A stretch of DNA of 64,000 nt from Toxoplasma gondii ME49 (Eukaryota > Apicomplexa > Conoidasida > Eucoccidiorida > Sarcocystidae): assembly GCF_000006565.2 (NCBI RefSeq), contig NC_031477.1:2202043-2266042 (forward strand), read 5' to 3'. How positions within the stretch are numbered: the stretch's first letter is position 1; each line of letters opens with the position of its first letter. The position numbers and the translations under genes are program-made. Shown in pieces: positions 1 to 10,973 of the stretch. Under the pieces are notes generated by a model, which was not told the DNA's origin, ran no database searches, and saw nothing but the letters and a program-made list of their open reading frames with translations.

Positions 1-3000
1 CGCCCTTTCGAACAGGAGTCGTCTTCTCTCTCGCCTTTTGACGCGTCGCGTCGCTCTCCTCGTTTTCTTGTTCCCGGCCTCTGCATCGCGGGGATCACAG
101 AAAGACGTTGCGAGGCATGTCCTGAGAAATGACTGCCACCCTCTGTCTCCCGGCCTTTCGATTCCTTCTCCCGCGCCTTCCCCGTCCCTCCCTTCCTCCC
201 CTTTGCTCGACGCTTCTCTCACGCGCTGTGCTTCTGTGGTCCTCGCCTCCACACCTTCCTCGACAAAATCCGCAGACGAAGAAACACACTGGACCTCTTT
301 GTTGTTTTTCACTTCCTGCAATGCAGCACGACGGCGCAGCAAGCCGAGCCCCGCGGCAGAGGCGCCTGTCGAGTCCGGTCGAGGCAGAAAAAACGGGAAG
401 GATGCAGAAGGGGAGTACCAAGACGAGGACAGCGACAGAAGCGACACTATGGATCTCCGCAGGCGATACGGAACTGCGCTTGCGTCGGACATAGAGGTGG
501 ACGTCGTTGAGAGAGAGACACCGGGAGGAGAAGGCAACGGCGAAGAAGACGGCGGGGAATAAAAAAGGGAGACAGGAGAACCACAGGACTCCGAAGGATT
601 GAGAACGGCAAACGCCGCGACGCTGGGGAGGCCGATAATGTCGCAGAGGGCAGTGCTGAGATGTACAAAAAAGGGAAAAGAGATAGACATCGGCATAAAA
701 CAATGAGAAAATGCCCAAGGTAAAACGGCAGAACTTGCTTGCCGAAAGAGAGAAGAAAAAACATAGGAAAACGGGATAGAAACAATCTTCTTTAAAGAGA
801 AATCGTGACGACAGACCCAAAGAGTTGGGGAGATGAATGAAAGAAGCACACAAAAACAGGAGAGAGACGAGAAGAAAGAATGACAAATAACCCACACTGA
901 AAGTCCCAGCTTGGACGAGACAAACCGGAACACTGAAGAAAAGGAGTTTCCATCCTCCAACGCCCTGCCTGTGAATATCAGGCGTAACACTGATGAAGGA
1001 TGGGCATGCGAGAACGGAGAAGACGCAAACTTTAAACTCCGCCATTGACAGAAGAGCCGAAGAAAAACCACAAGGAGACAAGAAGACCTACGCGTCAAAC
1101 ATTAATAGACAGCTGCAAGTGAATCCATACTTGCACGAAGAAGCAAATCGTTTCTGTATATCGTTACGCATCTCCACAACTTCCCATGTACAGAAGTCGA
1201 CCTTGACGGACAGTTTGCTCAGTCTGATGCAGCATGTAATTCTCTCGTTTCCGGCTCATTTTAGGCGTTGACGAACACTACGAGAAATACTCACGATCCG
1301 GCTTCCCTCTAACTGTTACCTTTCACGCTTGAAGATGAGACAAGGGAGGCCTAGGAGAGCAGCCATGAGAGGAAGATGTTGAACGATGCGAGCTCCGAGT
1401 CCAGTGTTCACTATCCCAATGGCGCCGACGACACCGCTTCCACGCTCTGCACGCGTTTGTCGTCTTTCCTCGTTTTTTTCAACGTGAGAAGCAACTGCGT
1501 TCTGTCCAAGATCGGATGCTTGTGCATGCGTTCCTTCTGGTTTTTCGCTTCTCCTGAATGTGTCATCTGTCGTCGTTCTCGCTTCTCTCTCGTCTCCTGA
1601 GGTGACAGGTGAACTCTGTCTCTCTCGCACGCTCTCTCCTTGTGCTCCCTGTGTTTCTCTCGCGTCGAAAACACTCTCACTCTTCTCCTTTTGAGTCGGT
1701 TCCTTTTCGTCGATTCCTTGTGGCTGCATGTCCGCACACTGGCCTACGAGGTCTCTCGCTCCTGCACGTTCGCTCTCCCCTCCCTCGCTGTCGTTTAGCG
1801 CGCTACCTTCCTTTTCTTGCGTTTCCCCTCTGTTCCTTACGGGAAGGGCACCGGAAGGAGACGAAGAGAGAGTCGAGGAGACGGTTGAGGGAAGAAACGG
1901 AGACACAGAAGGTGAGGTTGAAGACGAGAAGCAAGATGCAGACGATGATGAAGAGGAGGAAGACGAGGCACCGGAGGGCGGAGACGATACAGAAGGTTCC
2001 GCAGCAGAGGACGAAGACGATACACCAGAGGACGAAGAAGAAGAGGCTGACGAAATCGATGAGAGAGAAGACGCAAAGGAAGCTCCAGAAGAAGCGGAAG
2101 AAGCAGAGGAAGAAGCAGAGGAAGAAGCGGGAGAAGAGAGAGGAGAGGAAGATGAGACAGACAGAAGGAAGGACTGAAACAGCCGACGCTGATGCGACTC
2201 AAGTGCTGTCGTCACGTCGTTCACACCACAAACGAGAAATGTCTTCAGAGACACATTCTCCTCTTTCGCTGTGGCTACGCACCTGAGAGACAACATTGAA
2301 GCATGCGCTCAAATCCGCACAGAAAGTGAGCTTCTCCAACTCACCGCATCCGCAACAACATCTCGCTTTTCGCCTCAACTTACGCGACGCTGTCTGTATA
2401 TGTTTATATGCATGCATGGATGCATGGATGGATGCATGGATATGTCGGGAAATGGAGAAGTACGCGCATCGCGAAAGAAGGAGCAAGCGCTTCGATGGAT
2501 AGGACAGACATTTTTACAAGGCAGGAGCCAGCGACAGTTCACATAAAATAGCAGAACGGCGCCGACGCCCTTCAACCCAGAAAACGACCAGAGTTCAGTC
2601 GCGCATCCCTCTCACACCCTCTGGACTGCCTGGCAGGCCTACCAATGTCCACACATGTACACATAAACATATATATATATATACATATATATACATATAT
2701 ATACACTTATATATACATATTAACATATTAGTATATGTATATGCACATATACGAATACAACGCTGCGGACGTATGTGTCTGTAAAAATATACACATGCAT
2801 GTGGACTCCAAGCGAAGGTTTTGTTGGCAGGCTGAAGGGACATCGCAGACGCGAGTGTTGGCATGAAACTCGAAGCTGGACACCGCCAAAAAGAGACATG
2901 CGTGGATGGATTTCCACGGGTGCATGTACGGCTGCACAGAGGACGACGGCTGTGCCGAAGTGGAGAATCGTGGACCTGAGAGAAGTGAGTCCCAGGGGCG

Positions 3001-4141
3001 TTTTGCGCGCTCGTCTTTTCAGCGCGACATACTGCAACGACGAACCGCGAAGCGACAGAAGAGGGAGGAGAAGCACAGCTCAAAAAGAGAGGGTGTCGTA
3101 AGGGAGGGACGAGACGCTAATGGTTCACTGCCGATGTTTGCGGAGCATTGGACAAACAGAACGGGCAGACGCCCGGTGACTGCGAGGACGTACATCTGCA
3201 GCGCATGCAGCCAAGTGTTTTCTTGCTCGAACGTCAGCGCCGTCCTGCAGAAAAACGAAGGCGGAAAAGGGAAGACTCTGAGCTGGCAGCGAAGACAGGG
3301 AGCGAGCGCAAGAAAGAAAGTGGACCCTGTGGACCAGACCTGAACAGGGAAAGCGGAGGCGTCTGACGAAGGGAAGGAAACAGACAAAAAAAATAATCCG
3401 AGCGGACGTCTACAATGAGGATAACACAAAGAGCCGGTCAGAGTGCTGAAAAACCGAGAAGAACAGAACCGAGGGAAACAATGAAGAGACAGCAACGCAG
3501 ACATCGATGGACAGATGAACGGAGATAGACACACGGACAGAAGAAGAAAAGAGATACACGTAAAGAATCGAGACAAGGAGACATACACCGAGATATATAT
3601 ATATATATAAACATATGTACAGAAATGTAAGTACAGAGAGGTGGACACAGAGAAATGCCTGCAGAGGTAGAGCTAAGGGGGGAGAAGTGAAGAGAGAGTA
3701 GTTAGCGAGAAGGAGCTGAAGAGGAACAGATTGTGGGATCGTTACAGAGAAACGGACAATCAGATAGAGACACAGAGAGATGCAGTCAGAGAGGCACAGA
3801 AAGAGAAGTGGAGAGAGCAACCGTGAGAAGATTGAAAGCTCCAGAGATGCAGTGAGACAAGAACCATGGAGGGAAGACACAGGTTGAAAGAAGAGAAAGT
3901 GAACAGAGGCAAGAGAGAAGACTCACCCGAAAGATTGAGTCTGGTAAGGAGAAGCGAGGGAAACTTTGACCCTACGATTCCGCTTGGCTTGTGCATCTGT
4001 CTGTCCAATGAGCTCGAGGGGACCTTGTCTCTTCCGTTTCTGTTTCGGCGCCTTTGTCTGCTCGATTCCCTTGCATGCAGAAGCCTTACCACCCCCTGAG
4101 TTCGCCTTCCTCTGGAGGTGAAACCCACCGGCGTTATCCAT
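1..4141 (-). CDS. RNase P/MRP p38-like protein (L7Ae fold), 3' end off window
   Basis: Exons, minus strand: 4141-3927, 3244-3194, 2282-1320, 655-<1. All junctions keep frame (phases 2, 2, 2); donors are GTGAGT, GTACGT and GTAACA. The start is an ATG in good context (AAGATGG). Residues about 56-70 (KVSLASPYQTQSF) resemble the N-terminal 'KTSLNNPY' segment of human RPP38. Residues 104-117 (FLVCGVNDVTTALE) are the first half of an L7Ae/RPP38 domain; residues 385-409 (GARIVQHLPLMAALLGLP) and, across the last intron, TALCDIIGLPSVAAFAVL supply the second half. About 240 Ser-rich then charged residues sit between the halves. The last exon is open to base 1 and ends in a Lys/Arg-rich stretch, so at least 628 codons are present. 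p38 binds the RNase P/MRP RNA that matures tRNA and rRNA. Another L7Ae-family protein (NHP2-like, SBP2-like) remains possible. The short second exon is the least certain part. Confidence 0.65.
2669..2730. repeat. (TA)n-rich microsatellite in p38-like gene intron
   Basis: Imperfect TATATACA/TATATA tract in the intron between exons 2 and 3. Confidence 0.85.
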
Positions 4142-6058
4142 CTTGGGCGCTGGACACGATACAGGCCAGGCAGAGGGAAAGAACAGAGAACGAGAGAGAG
4201 AGATAGGCCAGCAAAGACGAGAAAAGACGACAAACGAAGAGATATGAAGAAGGAGCAGACGAAGAAGGCAGATCTGAAGGAAGCATTGAAGAAAAAGTTC
4301 CAAAGAGACCGAGGCGAGAAGGAGCAGAAGAAGAAAGAGACGACACAAAAGCGTTAGGAAGGAAGAGATAAGAAGAAACAGATCTAAAGGACAGTAAACA
4401 AGCAGGTCGAGGGAGAAGGATGAGCGTGAGGCAGTGAAGCAGACTGGTTTCTCCGTTGTCGACGAAACGCAGGGATTCGACAAGCAAATGGAAGGAGACA
4501 AAGGAAGAGAAAGAGAACGAAGCCTGAAGAATGCACACCTTCGTAAGAGACCTCGATGCGTTGGCTACGCCTGATGTTTCTATCGATTTCCCTTGATGCG
4601 TTCCACGATAGTTTCGCGTCTTGTCCACCGGAAAAAGCAGGCGCCAATCTCGAAAGCGGGAAGAGAAACTCATGAAGACGTTGTTCCTTTCAGCTTTTCT
4701 TCCGCCGCATCTTCTCTCTGACCTCATCTACGACTTTCCCGGTCTCTGGCGCATGCAAACAATCATTTGCGGTTTGCATGCAGCGGCGCCCAGCAACACT
4801 GCAAAGCTTCGGCGCTGTGGCGACACGAGAGACCAGCAGAAGAAGGAGCTCTCTGGCAAGTCTGTGGGAGCGTCTCGGCTTTCTCATGCCGCTCACGCTC
4901 GTCCTGTCTCTTCTCCACTTGCCTCTCTTTCTCTTCTTCTTGTCGTTTCAGACCGTGCACTGCGTCAAAGACCACAGTCTCTTTTTCTCCCAAAGTCTCC
5001 TGAGGCAGACTCCCTTCCGTTTTTATCTCCTTGACTCCAAGGCGTTTCACTCGGATTCAAAGGAACCGACTAAGAGGACCCCCACCGACGCCTTCCTCCT
5101 CTTTCTCAGTTCCTCCGCGACAACGTGAGATGTCCAAACAGCTAGCCTGAAGGAGAGAGAGAGAGAGAGCCGCCAGGCGCCTGCTCTGTGCCACAGGAGA
5201 CGCGAGGTCGAAATCCTCGACAGAGACCAGTGGACGGAGGCGAAAAAGATATTTTTGCTCGTAGACGTACGCACACGTTTCTGTCTTCTCTCTGTCGAGT
5301 TCCCTGTCGTCCTTTTCTCCGCTATCGCTTACTCCTTCCCCAGGATCTTTCCTTCTCCAGGCTTTTGTTCGTTTCTCTGTCCTCTCTACTCCCTGCGTTT
5401 CCTTGTTCTGTCTTGTGCTCGCGCTCGTCCTCGGCCTGCCTCCCCTCTCCTCGATCTTTCGCCTCTTTTCACCTGTGCTACGCCGTCTGCTCGCTGTCTC
5501 GCATTGCTCTTTTCCTGTTCTCGCCGGACTGTCTCGCTTCCTCTCCTTGCCGAGTCGACTGCATGCGCGCGTGCGCCTCCGTCTCCTTTCCCGTCTCCCC
5601 TTCTCATTGCCGTTTCCTTTCAGTTTTTCCTCGACAATTTGTTCAAGAATAGCTCGCCAGACTAAGAGCCGCAAGACGCATCACTTTCTTGCTCGAGCAT
5701 CGGACTTCCAGGACGCCAAATTGCTCTTGCCCCCCCCCTCCCCTCCCTCCGAAACGCAGAACTAAAGTTGTCTCTTGACCCCCCAAGGACGCCCCTCAGC
5801 GAGACGAAGGAAGTGACAAGTCAGCGGGGAGGAGATACGCCGCGACGAAGGGCGCCCACGGTGCAGAAGGCGAAGGAGACAGGAGACAAAAGAGCAGCTG
5901 CGGAGGCCATGCAGCGCGGAACACAGCAGAGCAGCTGCTGCCGCATGTTCATCGGACCAGATTTGTTTTTGATAGAGACGTCGTCTCCAGACTGCGTAGA
6001 GGCGTAGGCGTCTGCGTTTACATCTCCATCGAGTAGAAGGCCCAAGTCGGCGACCATC
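4142..6058. promoter_or_regulatory. Divergent intergenic region between p38-like gene and RPC5
   Basis: Both flanking genes start at the edges of this 1.9-kb stretch and point away from each other, so it must hold both 5' UTRs and promoters. It has pyrimidine-rich stretches on the plus strand (4880-5010, 5280-5640), a short GA run near 5155-5170 and two GCATGC motifs arranged as an inverted repeat at 4751-4781. ORFs here (for example 5057-5674 minus, 205 codons) are Arg/Lys/Glu-rich shadows of the pyrimidine-rich strand and show no recognisable domain. Confidence 0.6.
4751..4781. promoter_or_regulatory. Inverted repeat GCATGCAAAC / GTTTGCATGC
   Basis: Perfect 10-bp inverted repeat (4751-4760 and 4772-4781) with an 11-bp spacer. 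Each arm contains GCATGC; the right arm gives TGCATGC, a motif reported as enriched in Toxoplasma promoters and bound by ApiAP2 factors. It lies about 610 bp upstream of the p38-like ATG and 1.3 kb upstream of the RPC5 ATG. A regulatory role is inferred. Confidence 0.45.
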
Positions 6059-9000
6059 ATGGCGCATGGCAGAGACACTTGCGTCAAGGAAGTGGAGGGG
6101 GTCGGAGATCAGGAGGCGAAGATGGAGGAGCGGTTCGAGGCGTCTGAGGACGACGGTGTGCTCTTCGTTGAAGGCGATGAGGAAGACGAACCAGGTTTGG
6201 ATGCAGAACCAACACCAACAACGAATTCTTTGGAGGTCCAGAAGCCTCAGCCAGCCGCTGTCGCGTTCTCTCGCGTCAAGGCTGAAGAGGAGGCGCCCGC
6301 GAGAGGCGGTTTCTCCTCCGACTCGAGTGAGGAAGAAGAGGAAGAAGACGAGGAAGAAGACGAAGGGGAGGAAGAAGGCACCGAGGAGGAGGAGAGCGAC
6401 GAAGACGACCCCGTCGTGAGAGAAATCGACGTGTATCTCCGTCGCCTTGATTCCTCCAGTGCGGCTTCAGTCTACGTTCTTCAGTATCCCCTGAGGCCTC
6501 TGTACCGCCCGTACGGCGACCACGGCCAGCTCCTGGAGGTGAGACATCCGTTTCTTTCACCGTTTTCTGCTGTCGCAGCCTGTACGATCCACTTTTGCAA
6601 CCGTCTGTGTCTAAGATAGTCGAGGCCTTCGCTTGGTGGGTCGGTCACTCCTCGAAGTCTCGTGCCTCTTTCCCGTTATATGCGGTTCTCCTGGAGAGAT
6701 GGAAAAAACGAGAGTTGAGCTAACACGACGCTTCCACTCTTTTGGTTGCGCGATGACAGACCTGTTTGTCGCGCACAGGCCTTCTTCTCATGATTCCTGT
6801 TTCTCTCTCGTCGTTGCGTTCTTTGCGCTCTCTCGCCCACCGGTTGTGCGCCCCCTGTAGTGCCTCTGGCGTCTCCGCGCTTCCCCTGTGTCTCCTGACT
6901 TCTTGCATTTCCTCCTTTGCTGTCAACGTCTACCTCTGCTGCACGCCAGGTTGCGTATCGAGAGAGACAACGGACGCTGCAGTTTGCCTACGCGCTGCAC
7001 ACCGGCGGCGACAACTTCGATCCGAGTCACCCGATGAACGTGGAGGCAGAGCGAGGGTCGCAGGCGTCTTCTTCTTTTGCGGAAGCGAGCGCGTTTGCCG
7101 AGGCGTCTTCGAAGAGCAGGGCAGGAGGAGACGATCGCGCAGCAGCTGAAGCGCGGCGACCGAGGCATGTCCTGAAGAGTCAACGGGCGCTGGCGGGAGA
7201 CTGCAGCTACGCCGTTGGGATTCTGAAGAAAGACAAGATCTACATCACGCCTGTCGACCATGTGCTACAGTTTCGTCCCGACTTTTCGCAAGTCGACCAA
7301 CTGCAGCAGAAGGCGAGCAGCTGCCCTGCAGGCCGGAGGCTCTCCGCCTCAGGAGATCCGCGAGCAAGCGGCCCTGGAGTCCGGCGCCGAAACGAAGAAG
7401 AAAAAGACGAGAAGAGCGAAGCTCCCTCAGGCGCAGCCGAGCCGCCCCAGGGCGAGTCTGCCGCAGGAGGACGAGACCCCCAGAGGCCCGGAGTCCCCCA
7501 AAGGTCCGGCGAGCGACCTGCGACGGTGGTCGCCAGCTCTCCAGGAGAAGGCCGCGGCAAAATTTCACACAGCCGACAAAGGGACATCGAAGAAAGTGAA
7601 CACTGGATCCCTCTTGAGGTCAGGCGACGAGAGTCGAGATGCCCTTTTTGCCGGACGCTTGCATGGCGACTCGTCTGCTTTGCCCTAGGCTTCTGTCTTC
7701 ACCTTAGCTCTCGGCAAATCACATGCCGACACCAGTGGATATATACGAATATATATGGAAATATATATTTATATGAATAATTGCTTATATTTATATATGC
7801 ATGTGTATATATGTGTGTATTGGTGTATGCGTATGCGGATATATGCGAGAATATATATATATATATATATACATGTATGGGGTGGGGGGTGACTGGAGGA
7901 GAGGGTGTTGAGTTAAGGGTCGTGGAGAAGAGAGACGTGAGAGTCGGCGGCTTGCGGAGGCGAGATTGCTGGCAGTGCAGGGATCCCAGGAATTTGCTAC
8001 TGGGCATGTTTGCATGCATCGATGCAAGCCATTCTCCTTGGTCCAGTACGATTTTCCATGTTTTTAAATTGTCCTCGTTTGGCGTATCTGGAAGCGAGTG
8101 TACACGCCTCCATGTGTAGGTCTACCTACACAGCTGTGTTTAGGTGTACAGATCTCCCAGCGTGAAATTCAGCTGTGCTTTTATAAAAGCCAGATTTTCC
8201 TGGGTTCGCCCTGTAGGGCGCACCGGTGTCTCTGCATGCGTTCCTGAAGACGTCTTGGGCATTTGCCTTGTGCGTTTTTCAGACGTTTTACGACGCAGAG
8301 ACTCCAGAGGCTCTTGACATTATTCGGACTCTGTGCAGCACACCCGTGGCGTCTGACGACGAAGACGACAAGACAGAGAAAGGTGAGATGGGCGCGCTTC
8401 CCGAAGGGCGCAGACCAGTTCTTGTAGCCTTTCACCGTTTGTGCCGGATTTAAATTGTTTCTTCATCTCTCAAAGCGTGTGTAGACAGCATAGGTATGTG
8501 GACGCGCTTACACCCGCGCGTGTGCGGCCTCCTCGACCTATATGGATTTCTCTTTCCATCTCTACATGCAGGCGTGAGTAGAGCGTATCGAGGTTGGTCG
8601 AGGCATTTGTTTGAGCGGAAAACGCTGTTGTTGCCGAGATAACGAGATTCGCAGTTACGAGGAGCGCCTCTGCGCATTCTGTGTTTTCCGTTTTTCTTCC
8701 TCTCTGGCGTCTTCTGGAAATGTGTGAGCGTTGCTTTCTCTCCTGTCTCTCTGTGTCTCTTGGACTTCGACGAAAGACCTCCTGGCGGAACCGTCGGCGC
8801 CGGCCAGCGCGTCGCCGTCCTCGAGTCAAGACATCTTGTTTGTCTCCAACACGCGCAGCTACCTGCGTGCTCTCTGTGGTCACGCGTCGGAGAAAAACAA
8901 CGGCGGCGGAAGTGCCTCGCAAAATCCTGCGCATGCTACGGGGCCTCTGGGATACGGCGCGCTTGCCAAGCTCTCTCCAGACCAGCAGGTGGGGAGGTCG

Positions 9001-10925
9001 AAAAACCGCAAGAGACACGAGAGAAGAGAAGCTCAAAGTAGAAGGAAGACGAAGTGGACACAGTCGTGGATTCACAACACGACAGTGTGTAAAAGAGCCA
9101 GACCTGTCGCTTCCGAACTCAAAACAAAAACACCTCGAAGTGGAGGAGAGAGATTACGAAGGGAGAAAACGCGGGGTGGGGACGCGTTCCGTCGTCGAAG
9201 CGACTGTCCGCCAGTCCTCGGTTGGTGCTTTTCGCCTTGCTCGCATGGTGTGACTCCTCATATTTATTTTTTTGTGTGTCTTTTTGTAAACGTTGACGAA
9301 CCGGAGGGGCTTCGCAGACAAACCTGTCTCAAACTTTCTTGCTAATGATGAACTTGTATGCATATATATATATGTATATACATGTCTGCGTGTATACATG
9401 GTTCCACGCGCCTTTCTACGCATGTTTGTGTGTAGGTCGGTCTTTTTTGCCCTTTGTTCTGTCCTTTTGTGTCTGTACATGAGATGGCAAGAAAAAGGCA
9501 GTACGCCTCGCCTTCAGTCCTGTGTCAGATGGAAGAAGTTTACTCTTGAATCCGCCATCTGTGTGTATCGATCCACGTCGAAGTCTGGCGTCTTTCACAA
9601 GCCTTCACCTGTGTGTGCAAGACGTCGCGCTTTGTTTTTCAGGTGTTTACGATTTTGCGGCACCGCCACGTTGAGAGTTTCGCGACGATTCAGCGTCTGG
9701 TGACGGTGCCGATAGCGGAGAGTGAGTTGCTGCGTCTCCTGCTGCAGTACGCGGTCTTGGTCTTGGGCAACTGGGCCATAAAGTCCATGTACGTGTACGA
9801 CGACATGTACGAAATCAGCTGTCGAGATCTCCTCCTCGCACTCCTCATTCGCAGCGGCGCAGCCTTCGTTCCACCTTCTCAAGGCGGCGCCGGTTCAGAC
9901 GCTTGCACCCCCCCGGCGTCTGCTGGACTCCCCAAAGAAGCCTTTCGGAGCGCCACTCGACTCTCCCTCGACCGCGTGTCGCACATGCTACAAGAGGCAA
10001 GAAACAAAACAGCGAAAGAAGAAGTTGACAACGGAGAGGCAGAGAACGAAGAGATTGAGAAAGACGAATAAGGGAAGTTCGAGGAGGCAACTGAGAGAGA
10101 CATGTTTGGATTGGTCATGGCGGGATAGGCAGCATTGGGAGAGCGCGACAAGGAAAGCCTTGTCCGCTGTCTCTTCGCAGATTTAGATGGCAGTGGGGTC
10201 CGTGTCGGAAACGCATTTGTATTCACCAACCGTTCACTTTTTCTTGTGTTTCTTCTTCCCACGCGACAGTATTTTCTCGCGGCGAAAACTCGGTTTTTTC
10301 ACGAGAATGCGCCACTACTGTGCAATGTCTCGTCCGGTGCCCAGGTGGCGGTGTGTTCGTCCTCGGCATGGCGCCTGAAGCTTCCGCCAGACGCTGCGTT
10401 CCTGGCAGCTCATCCTGCAATTCAGAGACATTTTGACCAGTGGTGGAAGCAGAGGCTGCAGCAGGTCGTGAAGGAAGTACATCAGAGACGCGACGCCCGT
10501 AAGGAAACTGTGTTCGAAGAAAACAAAGGCGAAGGAAGTGAAGTGTGGCGACGGCGGCGTTCGCCCCGTACGTCTCGCCTTCGAAGAGAGATCCTCTCGA
10601 GCTTCAGTTGCTTGGCGTCAGATGGGGGACGTAGCAGTTCTTCAGAACTCGTGAACCACAGAGAAAAACAGACGTCGACAAAGACGGCGACAGAAAGAGG
10701 CAGATGAAGATAGAGACAGAGAGACAAGGAGGAAGAAGGAACGCCGTATCGAAACCTCCAGAAAGACCAAGAGAAAGATCAAGCCTTTCGCTGAGACATC
10801 TGCCCCTCTTCTGCTCCCCGTCCTTCCCTAGGTTGCTTCACGTGTCTCGTCTCCACACATGCTGTGACCTCTCCTCGCTTCCGCCTTCTCTTTGATGACA
10901 CGCAAGAGTCCTTATGTACCTAAAC

Positions 10926-10973
<48 letters not shown>

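Noticed and set aside
1728..2177. Acidic plus-strand ORF of 149 codons
   Set aside because: It is the complement of the Ser-rich exon of the p38-like gene, which has conserved domain segments at both ends.
5057..5674. Minus-strand ORF of 205 codons rich in Arg/Glu
   Set aside because: Low-complexity shadow of pyrimidine-rich sequence in the divergent promoter; no splice-supported link to the p38-like gene, whose ATG at 4141 has good context.
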